A stretch of DNA of 64,000 nucleotides. Origin: Hydractinia symbiolongicarpus. Taxonomy: Eukaryota > Cnidaria > Hydrozoa > Anthoathecata > Hydractiniidae. Below the pieces are notes generated by a model. The model saw nothing but the letters and a program-made list of their open reading frames with translations, ran no database searches and was not told where the DNA came from. The number at the start of each line of letters is the position of its first letter. The stretch's first letter is position 1. The translations under genes and the position numbers were made by a program. The stretch is taken from contig NC_079877.1 in the NCBI RefSeq assembly GCF_029227915.1, positions 7,256,001 to 7,320,000 of the forward strand, written 5' to 3'. Shown here one piece after another: positions 13,101 to 27,288 of the stretch.

Positions 13101-13903
13101 CTTTCAACAGTGAAACGATTGACTGTGGGACTTAGTTGAACTGATTTTAGACTTTGACCTTATAAATGTGATAAATGAGTCATTTTGACTACAAGAAATG
13201 ACATTCTTCTTAGTTTGACATGATTGCCGGAACTCAGCGATTACACTGGACCCTGTGGTAGCGATTCATTTAAAAATTTAGATAAATAAGTCATTTTTAC
13301 TGTGGGACCAATCCTAGCCGTTAGCGCGCGCTGAAGATATAGAGACAGTTTCAAAAACTCCATTTCATTGACTTTCTAACGGTGTCAATCCGTTTGAGTT
13401 AGAACGGTTGCGTCACATAATCGTACCAACGTGTATTTAGTGATTTCCTTCCGATAGTACTAAGTTGTATCGCTTTCAACAGTGAAACGATTGACTGTGG
13501 GACTTAGTTGAACTGATTTTAGACTTTGACCTTATTAATGTGATAAATGAGTCATTTTGACTACAAGAAATGACATTCTTCTTAGTTTGACATGGTTGAT
13601 GGAACTCACCGATTACACTGGGCGCTGTGGTAACGCTTTATTTAAAAATTTAGATAAATAAGTCATTTTGTACTGTAGGACCAATCCTAGCCGTGAGCAC
13701 GCGCTGGATAAATAAGAACAGTTTCAAAGACTACATTTCATTGACTTTCTGACGGTATAAATCCGTTTGAGTTACAACGGTTGCGTCACATGTTCGTACC
13801 AACAAGTATTTAGTGATAATATTCGGATGTTACTAGGTTGTATCGCTTTCAACAGTGAAACGATTGACTGTGCGACTTAATTGAACTGCTTTTGGACTTT
13901 GAC
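10179..13903. repeat. D domain with 746-bp dimers inside a 2608-bp spacing
   Basis: Monomers start at 10179, 10551, 10923, 11296, 11669, 12042, 12414, 12787, 13159 and 13531. The pair 10923+11296 is repeated as 11669+12042 (746 bp; shared gctggataaataag, then gtgggacaaatcc). About 10264-11141 recurs at about 12872-13749, offset 2608 bp. Shared private bases there include gtgggagcaatcc, cattgtctttc and the rare caacgtgtattt at 10821 and 13429. Confidence 0.9.
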
Positions 13904-15740
13904 CTTATAAATGTTGTAAGTGAGACAATTGGACTCCAAGAAATAACATTCTTCTTAATTTGACATAATTGCTGGAACTCAGCGATTACACTGGGCGCTG
14001 TGGTAACGGTTTATTTAAAAATTAAAATAAATAAGTCATTTTTACTGTGGGACCAATCCTAGCCGTTAGCGCGCGCTAAAGATATAGAGACAGTTTCAAA
14101 AACTCCATTTCATTGACTTTCTAACGGTGTCAATCCGTTTGAGTTACAATGGTTGCGTCACATATTTGTACCAACATGTATTTAGTGATATCCTTCCGAT
14201 ATTACTAAGTTGTATCGCTTTTAACAGTGAAACGATTGACCGTGGGAATTAATTCAACTGATTCTGGACTGTGACCTTATAAATGTGATTAATGCGCCAA
14301 TTGGTCTCCAAGGAATAACATTCTTCTTAATTTGACATGATTGCTGGAATTCAGCGGTTACATTAGGCTCTGCGGTAGCGCTTTATTTAAAAATTTAGAT
14401 AAATAAGATTTCCTTACTGTGGGACCAATCCTGGCCGTTACCATGCGCTGAAGAAATAAAGACATTCTCAAAAACTACATTTCATTGATTTCTTGGCAGT
14501 ATAATTCCGTTTGAGTTACAACGGTTGCGTCACATATTCGTACCAACATGTATTTAGCGAAAGTATTCGGATATTACTAGGTTGCATCGCTTTTAACTGT
14601 GAAACGTTTGACTGTGCGACTTAATTGAACTGCTTTTGGACTTTGACCTTATAAATGTTGTAAGTGAGACAATTGAACTCCAAGAAATAACATTCTTCTT
14701 AATTTGACATAATTGCAGGAACTCAGCGATTACACTGGGCGCTGTGGTAACGCTTTATTTAAAAATTAAAATAAATAAGTCATTTTTACTGTGGGACCAA
14801 TCCTAGCCGTTAGTTTGCGCTGAAGATATAGAGACAGTTTCAAAAACTAAATTTCATTGACTTTCTAACGGTGTCAATCCGTTTGAGTTAGAACGTTTGC
14901 GTCACATAATCGTACCAACATGTATTTAGTGATTTTCTTCCGATATTACTAAGTTGTATCGCTTTCAACAGAGAAACGATTGACTGTGGGACTTAGTTGA
15001 ACTGATTTTAGACTTTGACCTTATTAATGTGATAAATGAGTCATTTTGACTACAAGAAATGACATTCATCTTAGTTTGACATGGTTGATGGAACTCACCG
15101 ATTACACTGGGCGCTGTGGTAACGCTTTATTTAAAAATTTAGATAAATAAGTCATTTTGTACTGTAGGACCAATCCTAGCCGTTAGCACGCGCTGGATAA
15201 ATAAGAACAGTTTCAAAGACTACATTTCATTGACTTTCTGACGGTATAAATCCGTTTGAGTTACAACGGTTGCGTCACATGTTCGTACCAACATGTATTT
15301 AGCGAAAGTATTCGGATATTACTAGGTTGCATTGCTTTCAACAGAGAAACGATTGACTGTGGGACTTAATTGAACTGATTTTGGACTTTGACCTTATAAA
15401 TTTGATAAATGAGTCATTTTAACTACAAGAAATGATATTCTTCTTAATTTGACATGATTGCTGGAACTCAGCGATTACACTGGGCGCTGTGGTAAGGCTT
15501 TATTTAAAAATTAAGATAAATAAGTCATTTTTTAATGTGGGACCAATCCTAGCCGTTATCGTGCGCTGAAGAAATAGAGACAGTTTCTAAAACTAAATTT
15601 CTTTGATTTTCTAACGGTGTCAATCCGTTTGAGTTACAACATGTATTTAGTGATTTCCTTCCGATAATACTAATTTGTATCGCTTTCAACAGTGAAACGA
15701 TTGACTGTCGGACTTAGTTGAACTGATTTTATAATTTGAC
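13904..15740. repeat. Mixed B-A-B-D-D block with one deleted monomer
   Basis: Monomers start at 13904 (B), 14276 (A), 14648 (B), 15020 (D) and 15393 (D, 348 bp). The A form here (ggaataacattcttc, gttaccatgcgctg) is the one used through the centre of the window, unlike the A form at 1-4212. The D monomer at 15020 shares cttattaatg and catggttgatgg with the one at 13531. Confidence 0.88.
15393..15740. repeat. 348-bp monomer with a 25-bp deletion
   Basis: After gagttacaac (ending at 15640) the sequence jumps straight to atgtatttag. The usual ggttgcgtcac..cgtaccaac is missing. Both ends of the lost piece carry caac, as expected for a deletion between 4-bp direct repeats. It removes the most conserved box of the monomer (gcgtcaca..cgtaccaac). 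Confidence 0.9.
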
Positions 15741-17602
15741 CTTATAAATGTGATAAATGAGTCATTTTGACTACAAGTAATGACATTCTTCTTAGTTTGA
15801 CATGATTGATGGAACTCACCGATTACACTGGGCGCTGTGGTAACGCTTTATTTAAAAATTTAGATAAATAAGTCATTTTGTACTGTGGGACAAATCCTAG
15901 CCGTTATCGCGCGCTGAAGAAATAGAGACAGTTTCCAAAACTAAATTTCATTGATTTTCTAACGGTGTCAATCCGTTTGAGTTACAACAGTTGCGTCACA
16001 CATTTGTACCAACATATATTTAGTTATTTTTTTCCGATATTACAAAGTTGTATCGCTTTCAACAGTGAAACAATTGACTGTGGGACTTAGTTGAACTGAT
16101 TTTAGACTTTGACCTTATAAATGTGATAAATGAGTCATTTTGACTACAAGAAATGACATTCTTCTTAGTTTGACATGATTGATGGAACTCACCAATTACA
16201 CTGGGCGCTGTGGTAGCGATTCATTTAAAAATTTAGATAAATAAGTCATTTTCACTGTAGGACCAATCCTAACCGTTATCGCGCGCTGAAGAAATAGTGA
16301 CAGTTTCCAAAACTAAATTTCATTGATTTTCTAACGGTGTCAATCCGTTTGAGTTACAACAGTTGCGTCACACATTCGTACCAACATGTATTTAGTTATT
16401 TTTTTCCGATATTACAAAGTTGTATCGCTTTCAACAGTGAAACGATTGACTGTGGGACTTAGTTGAACTGATTTTAGACTTTGACCTGATAAATGTGATA
16501 AATGAGTCATTTTGACTACAAGAAATGACATTCTTCTTAGTTTGACATGATTGATGGAACTCACCGATTACGCTGGGCGCTGTGGTAGCGATTCATTTAA
16601 AAATTTAGATAAATAAGTCATTTTTTAATGTGGGACCAATCCTAGCCGTTATCGTGCGCTGAAGAAATAGAGACAGTTTCTAAAACTAAATTTCTTTGAT
16701 TTTCTAACGGTGTCAATCCGTTTGAGTTACAACAGTTGCGTCACACATTTGTACCAACATATATTTAGTTATTTTTTTCCGATATTACAAAGTTGTATCG
16801 CTTTCAACAGTGAAACAATTGACTGTGGGACTTAGTTGAACTGATTTTAGACTTTGACCTTATAAATGTGATAAATGAGTCATTTTGACTACAAGAAATG
16901 ACATTCTTCTTAGTTTGACATGATTGATGGAACTCACCAATTACACTGGGCGCTGTGGTAGCGATTCATTTAAAAATTTAGATAAATAAGTCATTTTCAC
17001 TGTAGGACCAATCCTAACCGTTATCGCGCGCTGAAGAAATAGTGACAGTTTCCAAAACTAAATTTCATTGATTTTCTAACGGTGTCAATCCGTTTGAGTT
17101 ACAACAGTTGCGCCACACATTCGTACCAACATGTATTTAGTTATTTTTTTCCGATATTACAAAGTTGTATCGCTTTCAACAGTGAAACGATTGACTGTGG
17201 GACTTAGTTGAACTGATTTTAGACTTTGACCTGATAAATGTGATAAATGAGTCATTTTGACTACAAGAAATGACATTCTTCTTAGTTTGACATGATTGAT
17301 GGAACTCACCGATTACACTGGGCGCTGTGGTAGCGATTCATTTAAAAATTTAGATAAATAAGTCATTTTTACTGTAGGACCAATCCTAGCCGTTAGCGCG
17401 CGCTGAAGATATAGAGACAGTTTCAAAAACTCCATTTCATTGACTTTCTAACGGTGTCAATCCGTTTGAGTTACAACGGTTGCCTCACATAATCGTACCA
17501 ACATGTATTTACTGATTTTCTTACGATATTACTAAGTTGTATCGCTTTCAACAGTGAAACGATTGACTGTGGGACTTAGTTGAACTGATTTTGGACTTTG
17601 AC
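15741..17602. repeat. D monomers with a 745-bp dimer duplication
   Basis: Monomers start at 15741, 16114, 16486, 16859 and 17231. The pair 16114+16486 is repeated as 16859+17231. Shared private bases include caccaattacactggg, cacatttgtaccaac, caacatatatttag (16013 and 16758, 745 bp apart) and ctgataaatg. The copies are almost identical, so this duplication is recent. Confidence 0.9.
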
Positions 17603-20600
17603 CTTATAAATATAATAAATGAGCCATTTTGACTAAAAGAAATAACATTCCTCTTAATTTGACATGATTGCTGGAACTCGGCGATTACACTGAGCGCTGT
17701 GGTAGCGCTTTGGTTAAGAGTTAAGATAAATAAGTCATTTATTACTGTGGAAACAATCCTAGCCGTTATCGTACGCCGAAGAAACAGAGACAGTTTCAAA
17801 AACTACATTTCATTGACTTTCTAACGGTGTCAATCCGTTTGAGTTACAATGGTTGCGTCACATATTCGTACCAACATGTATTTAGTGATTTCCTTCCGAT
17901 ATTACTAAGTTGTATCGCTTTTAACAGTGAAACGATTGACCGTGGGAATTAATTCAACTGATTCTGGACTGTGACCTTATAAATGTGATTAATGCGCCAA
18001 TTGGTCTCCAAGGAATAACATTCTTCTTAATTTGACATGATTGCTGGAATTCAGCGGTTACATTAGGCTCTGCGGTAGCGCTTTATTTAAAAATTTAGAT
18101 AAATAAGATTTCCTTACTGTGGGACCAATCCTGGCCGTTACCATGCGCTGAAGAAATAAAGACATTCTCAAAAACTACATTTCATTGATTTCTTGGCGGT
18201 ATAATTCCGTTTGAGTTACAACGGTTGCGTCACATATTCGTACCAACATGTATTTAGCGAAAGTATTCGGATATTACTAGGTTGCATCGCTTTTAACTGT
18301 GAAACGTTTGACTGTGCGACTTAATTGAACTGCTTTTGGACTTTGACCTTATAAATGTTGTAAGTGAGACAATTGGACTCCAAGAAATAACATTCTTCTT
18401 AATTTGACATAATTGCTGGAACTCAGCGATTACACTGGGCGCTGTGGTAACGGTTTATCTAAAAAATAAAATAAATAAGTCATTTTTACTGTGGGACCAA
18501 TCCTAGACGTTAGCGCGCGCTGACGATATAGAGACAGTTTCAAAAACTAAATTTCATTGACTTTCTAACGGTGTCAATCCGTTTGAGTTAGAACGGTTGA
18601 GTCACATAATCGTACCAACGTGTAGTTAGTGATTTCCTTCCGATTATACTAAGTTGTATCGCTTTCAACAGTGAAACGATTGACTTTGGGACTTAGTTGA
18701 ACTGATTTTAAACTTTGACCTTATAAATGTGATAAATGAGTCATTTTGACTACAAGAAATGACATTCTTCTTAGTATGACATGGTTGATGGAACTCACCG
18801 ATTACACTGGGCGCTGTGGTAACGCTTTATTTAAAAATTTAGATAAATAAGTCATTTTGTACTGTAGGACCAATCCTAGCCGTTAGCACGCGCTGGATAA
18901 ATAAGAACAGTTTCAAAGACTACATTTCATTGACTTTCTGACGGTATAAATCCGTTTGAGTTACAACGGTTGCGTCACATGTTCGTACCAACAAGTATTT
19001 AGTGATAATATTCGGATGTTACTAGGTTGTATCGCTTTCAAAAGTGAAACGATTGACTGTACAACTTAATTGAACTGCTTTTGGACTTTGACATTATAAA
19101 TGTTGTAAGTGAGACAATTGGACTCCAAGAAATAACATTCTTCTTAATTTGACATAATTGCTGGAACTCAGCGATTACACTGGGCGCTGTGGTAACGGTT
19201 TATTTAAAAATTAAAATAAATAAGTCATTTTTACTGTGGGACCAATCCTAGCCGTTAGCGCGCGCTAAAGATATAGAGACAGTTTCAAAAACTCCATTTC
19301 ATTGACTTTCTAACGGTGTCAATCCGTTTGAGTTAGAACGGTTGCGTCACATAATCGTACCAACATGTATTTAGCGATTTCCTTCCGATAATACTAAGTT
19401 GTATCGCTTTTAACAGTGAAACGATTGACTGTAGGACTTAGTTGAACTGATTTTAGACTTTGACCTTATAAATGTAATAAATGAGCCATTTTGACTAAAA
19501 GAAATAACATTCTTCTTAATTTGACATGATTGCTAGAACTCAGCGATTACACTGACCGCTGTGGTAGCGCTTTGTTAAAGAGTTAAGATAAATAAGTCAT
19601 TTATTACTGTGGAAACAATCCTAGCCGTTATCGCACGCCGAAGAAATAGAGACAGTTTCAAAAACTACATTTCATTGACTTTCTAACGGTGTCGATCCGT
19701 TTGAGTTACAATGGTTGCGTCACATATTCGTACCAACATGTATTTAGTGATTTCCTTCCGATATTACTAAGTTGTATCGCTTTCAACAGAGAAACGATTG
19801 ACCGTGGGGATTAATTCAACTGATTCTGGACTGTGACCTTATAAATGTAATAAATGGGCCATTTTGACTAGAAGAAATAACATTCTCCTTAATTTGACAT
19901 GATTGATGGAACTCACCGATTACACTAGGCTCTGTGGTAGCGCTTTACCTAAAAATGTAGATAAATAAGTCTCCTCTTACTGTGGGACCAATCCTAGCCG
20001 TTATCGCACGCCGAAGAAATAGAGACAGTTTCAAAAACTACATTTCATTGACTTTCTAACGATGTCAATCCGTTTGAGTTACAATGGTTGCGTCACATAT
20101 TCGTACCAACATGTAATTAGTGATTTCCTTCCGATATTACTAAGTTGTATCGCTTTTAACAGTGAAACGATTGACCGTGGGAATTAATTCAACTGATTCT
20201 GGACTGTGACCTTATAAATGTAATAAATGAGCCATTTTGATTAGAAGAAATAACATTCTCCTTAATTTGACATGATTGATGGAACTCACCGATTACACTA
20301 GGCGCTGTGGTAACGGTTTATTTAAAAATTAAAATAAATAAGTCATTTTTACGGTGGGACCAATCCTAGCCGTTAGCGCGCGCTAAAGATATAGAGACAG
20401 TTTCAAAAACTCCATTTCATTGACTTTCTAACGGTGTCAATCCGTTTCAGTTAGAACGGTTGCGTCACATAATCGTACCAACATGTATTTAGCGATTTCC
20501 TTCCGATAATACTAAGTTGTATCGCTTTTAACAGTGAAACGATTGACTGTGGGACTTAGTTGAACTGATTGTAGACTTTGACCTTATAAATGTAATAAAT

Positions 20601-22445
20601 GAGCCATTTTGACTAAAAGAAATAACATTCTTCTTAATTTGACATGATTGCTAGAACTCAGCGATTACACTGAGCGCTGTGGTAGCGCTTTGTTTAAGAG
20701 TTAAGATAAATAAGTCATTTATTACTGTGGAAACAATCCTAGCCGTTATCGCACGCCGAAGAAATTGAGACAGTTTCAAAAACTACATTTCATTGACTTT
20801 CTAACGGTGTCAATCCGTTTGAGTTACAATGGTTGCGTCACATATTCGTACCAACATGTATTTAGTGATTTCCTTCCGATATTACTAAGTTGTATCGCTT
20901 TTAACAGTGAAACGATTGACCGTGGGAATTAATTCAACTGATTCTGGACTGTGACCTTATAAATGTGATTAATGCGCCAATTGGTCTCCAAGGAATAACA
21001 TTCTTCTTAATTTGACATGATTGCTGGAATTCAGCGGTTACATTAGGCTCTGCGGTAGCGCTTTATTTAAAAATTTAGATAAATAAGATTTCCTTACTGT
21101 GGGACCAATCCTGGCCGTTACCATGCGCTGAAGAAATAAAGACATTCTCAAAAACTACATTTCATTGATTTCTTGGCGGTATAATTCCGTTTGAGTTACA
21201 ACGGTTGCGTCACATATTCGTACCAACATGTATTTAGCGAAAGTATTCGGATATTACTAGGTTGCATCGCTTTTAACTGTGAAACGTTTGACTGTGCGAC
21301 TTAATTGAACTGCTTTTGGACTTTGACCTTATAAATGTTGTAAGTGAGACAATTGGACTCCAAGAAATAACATTCTTCTTAATTTGACATAATTGCTGGA
21401 ACTCAGCGATTACACTGGGCGCTGTGGTAACGGTTTATTTAAAAATTAAAATAAATAAGTTATTTTTACTGTGGGACCAATCCTAGCCGTTAGCGCGCGC
21501 TGAAGATATAGAGACAGTTTCAAAAACTAAATTTCATTGACTTTCTAACAGTGTCAATCCGTTTGAGTTAGAACGTTTGCGTCACATAATCGTACCAACA
21601 TGTATTTAGTGATTTTCTTCCGATATTACTAAGTTGTATCGCTTTCAACAGAGAAACGATTGACTGTGGGACTTAATTGAACTGATTTTGGACTTTGACC
21701 TTATAAATTTGATAAATGAGTCATTTTAACTACAAGAAATGATATTCTTCTTAATTTGACATGATTGCTGGAACTCAGCGATTACACTGGGCGCTGTGGT
21801 AAGGCTTTATTTAAAAATTAAGATAAATAAGTCATTTTCTAATGTGGGACCAATCCTAGCAGTTATCGTGCGCTGAAGAAATAGAGACAGTTTCTAAAAG
21901 TAAATTTCTTTGATTTTCTAACGGTGTCAATCCGTTTGAGTTACAACGGTTGCATCACACATTCGTACCAACATGTATTTAGTGATTTTTTTCTGATATT
22001 ACTAAGTTGTATCGCTTTCAACAGAAAAACGATTGACTGTGGGACTTAATTGAACTGATTTTGGACTTTGACCTTATAAATGTAATAAATGGGCCATTTT
22101 GACTAGAACAAATAACATTCTCCTTAATTTGACATGATTGATGGAACTCACCGATTACACTAGGCTCTGTGGTAGCGCTTTACCTAAAAATGTAGATAAA
22201 TAAGTCTCCTCTTAATGTGGGACCAATCCTAGCCGTTATCGCACGCCGAAGAAATAGAGACAGTTTCAAAAACTACATTTCATTGACTTTTTAACGGTGT
22301 CAATCCGTTTGAGTTAAAATGGTTGCGTCACATATTCGTACCAACATGTATTTAGTGATTTCCTTCCGATATTACTAAGTTGTATCGCTTTTAACAGTGA
22401 AACGATTGACCGTGGGAATTAATTCAACTGATTCTGGACTGTAAC
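17603..22445. repeat. Mixed E/A/B/C domain with a 1118-bp trimer repeat
   Basis: Monomers start at 17603 (E), 17976 (A), 18348 (B), 18720 (D), 19093 (B), 19465 (E), 19838 (C), 20211 (C'), 20583 (E), 20956 (A), 21328 (B), 21700 (D) and 22073 (C). The E monomer at 19465 and its follow-on sequence are matched at 20583, 1118 bp on (gactaaaagaaataac and ttgctagaactc in both). The run E-A-B at 17603 returns at 20583, 2980 bp on. This is a transition from D-rich to A-B-C-rich satellite. Confidence 0.88.
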
Positions 22446-25400
22446 CTTATAAATGTGATTAATGCGCCAATTGGTCTCCAAGGAATAACATTCTTCTTAA
22501 TTTGACATGATTGCTGGAATTCAGCGGTTACATTAGGCTCTGCGGTAGCGCTTTATTTAAAAATTTAGATAAATAAGATTTCCTTACTGTGGGACCAAAC
22601 CTGGCCGTTACCATGCGCTGAAGAAATAAAGACATTCTCAAAAACTACATTTCATTGATTTCTTGGCGGTATAATTCCGTTTGAGTTACAACGGTTGCGT
22701 CACATATTCGTACCAACATGTATTTAGCGAAAGTATTCGGATATTACTAGGTTGCATCGCTTTTAACTGTGAAACGTTTGACTGTGCGACTTAATTGAAC
22801 TGCTTTTGGACTTTGACCTTATAAATGTTGTAAGTGAGACAATTGGACTCCAAGAAATAACATGCTTCTTAATTTGACATAATTGCTGGAACTCAGCGAT
22901 TACACTGTGCGCTGTGGTAACGGTTTATTTAAAAATTAAAATAAATAAGTCATTTTTACTGTGGGACCAATCCTAGCCGTTAGCCCGCGCTGAAGATATA
23001 GAGACAGTTTCAAAAACTCCATTTCATTGACTTTCTAACGGTGTCAATCCGTTTGAGTTAGAACGTTTGCGTCACATAATCGTACCAACATGTATTTAGT
23101 GATTTTCTTCCGATATTACTAAGTTGTATCGCTTTCAACAGAGAAACGATTGACTGTGGGACTTAATTGATCTGATTTTGGACTTTGACCTTATAAATGT
23201 AATAAATTGGCCATTTTGACTAGAAGAAATAACATTCTCCTTAATTTGACATGATTGATGGAACTCACCGATTACACTAGGCTCTGTGGTAGCGCTTTAC
23301 CTAAAAATGTAGATAAATAAGTCTCCTCTTACTGTGGGACCAATCCTAGCCGTTATCGCACGCCAAAGAAATAGAGACAGTTTCAAAAACTACATTTCAT
23401 TGACTTTCTAACGGTGTCAATCCGTTTGAGTTACAATGGTTGCGTCACATATTCGTACCAACATGTATTTAGTGATTTCCTTCCGATATTACTAAGTTGT
23501 ATCGCTTTCAACAGAGAAACGATTGACCGTGGGAATTAATTCAACTGATTCTGAACTGTGACCTTATAAATGTAATAAATGGGCCATTTTGATTAGAAGA
23601 AATAACATTCTCCTTAATTTGACATGATTGATGGAACTCACCAATTACACAAGGCTCTGTGGTAGCGCTTTACCTAAAAATGTAGATAAATAAGTCTCCT
23701 CTTACTGTGGGACCAATCCTAGCCGTTATCGCACGCCGAAGAAATAGAGACAGTTTCAAAAACTACATTTCATTGACTTTCTAACGTTGTCAATCCGTTT
23801 GAGTTACAATGGTTGCGTCACATATTCGTACCAACATGTATTTAGTGATTTCCTTCCGATATTACTAAGTTGTATCGCTTTCAACAGAGAAACGATTGAC
23901 CGTGGGAATTAATTCAACTGATTCTGGACTGTGACCTTATAAATGTAATAAATGGGCCATTCTGACTAGAAGAAATAACATTCTCCTTAATTTGACATGA
24001 TTGATGGAACTCACCGATTACACTAGGCTCTGTGGTAGCGCTTTACCTAAAAATGTAGATAAATAAGTCTCCTCTTACTGTGGGACCAATCCTAGCCGTT
24101 ATCGCACGCCGAAGAAATAGAGACAGTTTCAAAAACTACATTTCATTGACTTTCTAACGGTGTCAATCCGTTTGAGTTACAATGGTTGCGTCACATATTC
24201 GTACCAACATGTATTTAGTGATTTCCTTCCGATATTACTAAGTTGTATCGCTTTCAACAGAGAAACGATTGACCGTGGGAATTAATTCAACTGATTCTGA
24301 ACTGTGACCTTATAAATGTAATAAATGGGCCATTTTGATTAGAAGAAATAACATTCTCCTTAATTTGACATGATTGATGGAACTCACCGATTACACTAGG
24401 CTCTGTGGTAGCGCTTTACCTAAAAATGTAGATAAATAAGTCTCCTCTTACTGTGGGACCAATCCTAGCCGTTATCGCACGCCGAAGAAATAGAGACAGT
24501 TTCAAAAACTACATTTCATTGACTTTCTAACGTTGTCAATCCGTTTGAGTTACAATGGTTGCGTCACATATTCGTACCAACATGTATTTAGTGATTTCCT
24601 TCCGATATTACTAAGTTGTATCGCTTTCAACAGAGAAACGATTGACCGTGGGAATTAATTCAACTGATTCTGGACTGTGACCTTATAAATGTAATAAATG
24701 GGCCATTTTGACTAGAAGAAATAACATTCTCCTTAATTTGACATGATTGATGGAACTCACCGATTACACTAGGCTCTGTGGTAGCGCTTTACCTAAAAAT
24801 GTAGATAAATAAGTCTCCTCTTACTGTGGGACCAATCCTAGCCGTTATCGCACGCCGAAGAAATAGAGACAGTTTCAAAAACTACATTTCATTGACTTTC
24901 TAACGGTGTCAATCCGTTTGAGTTACAATGGTTGCGTCACATATTCGTACCAACATGTATTTAGTGATTTCCTTTCGATATTACTAAGTTGTATCGCTTT
25001 TAACAGTGAAACGATTGACCGTGGGAATTAATTGAACTGATTCTGGACTATGACCTTATATATGTGATTAATGCGCCAATTGATCTTCAAGGAATAACAT
25101 TCTTCTTAATTTGATATGATTCCTAGAATTCAGCGGTTACATTAGGCTCTGCGGTAGCGCTTTATTTAAAAATTTAGATAAATAAGATTTTCCTACTGTG
25201 GGACCAATCCTGGCCGTTAGCACGCGCTGAAGAAATAAAGACATTCTCAAAAACTACATTTCATTGATTTCTTGGCGGTATAATTCCGTTTGAGTTACAA
25301 CGGTTGCGTCACATATTCGTACCAACATGTATTTAGTGATTTTTTATCGATATTACTAAGTTGTATCGCTTTCAACAGTAAAACGATTGACTGTGCGCCT

Positions 25401-25798
25401 TAATTGAACTGATTTTGGACTTTGACCTCATAAGTGTGATAAATGAGACAATTGGACTCCAAGAAAGAACGTTCTTCTTAATTTGACATGATTGCCGGAA
25501 CTCAGCGATTACACTGGACCCTGTGGTAGCGATTCATTTAAAAATTTAGATAAATACGTCATTTTTACTGTGGGACCAATCCTAGCCGTTAGCGCGCGCT
25601 GAAGATATAGAGACAGTTTCAGAAACTCCTTTTCATTGTCTTTCTAACGGTGTCAATCCGTTTGAGTAACAACGGTTGCGTCACATATTCGTACCAACAT
25701 GTATTTAGTGACTTCCTTCCGATATTACTAAGTTGTATCGCTTTTAACAGTGAAACGATGGACCGTGGGAATTAATTCAACTGATTCTGGACTGTGAC
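22446..25798. repeat. A-B-C domain with a 746-bp C-C dimer duplication
   Basis: Monomers start at 22446 (A), 22818 (B), 23190 (C), 23563 (C), 23936 (C), 24309 (C), 24682 (C), 25055 (A) and 25427 (B). 23563+23936 and 24309+24682 are a tandem dimer. Both first members open with ctgaactgtgacc and gattagaag and later carry taacgttgtcaatcc. The A copy at 25055 is divergent (ttgatcttcaag, ttgatatgattcctag). Confidence 0.9.
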
Positions 25799-27288
25799 CT
25801 TATAAATGTGATTAATGCGCCAATTGGTCTCCAAGGAATAACATTCTTCTTAATTTGACATGATTGCTGGAATTCAGCGGTTACATTAGGCTCTGCGGTA
25901 GCGCTTTATTTAAAAATTTAGATAAATAAGATTTCCTTACTGTGGGACCAATCCTGGCCGTTACCATGCGCTGAAGAAATAAAGACATTCTCAAAAACTA
26001 CATTTCATTGATTTCTTGGCGGTATAATTCCGTTTGAGTTACAACGGTTGCGTCACATATTCGTACCAACATGTATTTAGCGAAAGTATTCGGATATTAC
26101 TAGGTTGCATCGCTTTTAACTGTGAAACGTTTGACTGTGCGACTTAATTGAACTGCTTTTGGACTTTGACCTTATAAATGTTGTAAGTGAGATAATTGGA
26201 CTCCAAGAAATAACATTCTTCTTAATTTGACATAATTGCTGGAACTCTGCGATTACACTGGGCGCTGTGGTAACGGTTTATTTAAAAGTTAAAATAAATA
26301 AGTCATTTTTACTGTGGGACCAATCCTAGCCGTTAGCGCGCGCTGAAGATATAGAGACAGTTTCAAAAACTCCATTTCATTGACTTTCTAACGGTGTCAA
26401 TCCATTTGAGTTAGAACGTTTGCGTCACATAATCGTACCAACATGTATTTAGTGATTTTCTTCCGATATTACTAAGTTGTATCGCTTTCAACAGAGAAAC
26501 GATTGACTGTGGGACTTAATTGAACTGATTTTGGACTTTGACCTTATAAATGTAATAAATGGGCCATTTTGACTAGAAGAAATAACATTCTCCTTAATTT
26601 GACATGATTGATGGAACTCACCGATTACACTAGGCTCTGTGGTAGCGCTTTACCTAAAAATGTAGATAAATAAGTCTCCTCTTACTGTGGGACCAATCCT
26701 AGCCGTTATCGCACGCCGAAGAAATAGAGACAGTTTCAAAAACTACATTTCATTGACTTTCTAACGATGTCAATCCGTTTGAGTTACAATGATTGCGTCA
26801 CATATTCGTACCAACATGTAATTAGTGATTTCCTTCCGATATTACTAAGTTGTATCGCTTTTAACAGTGAAACGATTGACCGTGGGAATTAATTCAACTG
26901 ATCCTGGACTGTGACCTTATAAATGTAATAAATGAGCCATTTTGATTAGAAGAAATAACATTCTCCTTAATTTGACATGATTGATGGAACTCACCGATTA
27001 CACTAGGCTCTGTGGTAGCGCTTTACCTAAAAATATAGATAAATAAGTCTCCTCTTACTGTGGGACCAATCCTAGCCGTTATCGCACGCCGAAGAAATAG
27101 AGACAGTTTCAAAAACTACATTTCATTGACTTTCTAACGGTGTCAATCCGTTTGAGTTACAACGGTTGCGTCACACATTCGTGCCAACATGTATTTAGTG
27201 ATTTCCTTTCGATATTACTAAGTTGTATCGCTTTTAACAGTGAAACGATTGACCGTGGGAATTAATTCAACTGATTCTGGACTGTGAC
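25799..27288. repeat. HOR A-B-C-C', 1490 bp, copy 1
   Basis: Monomers start at 25799 (A), 26171 (B), 26543 (C) and 26916 (C'). Markers include gagataattgg and aactctgcg in B, taacgatgtcaatcc and aatgattgcg in C, gatcctggactg at the start of C', and cgtgccaacatg near its end. All of these return in the next 1490 bp. Confidence 0.95.
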
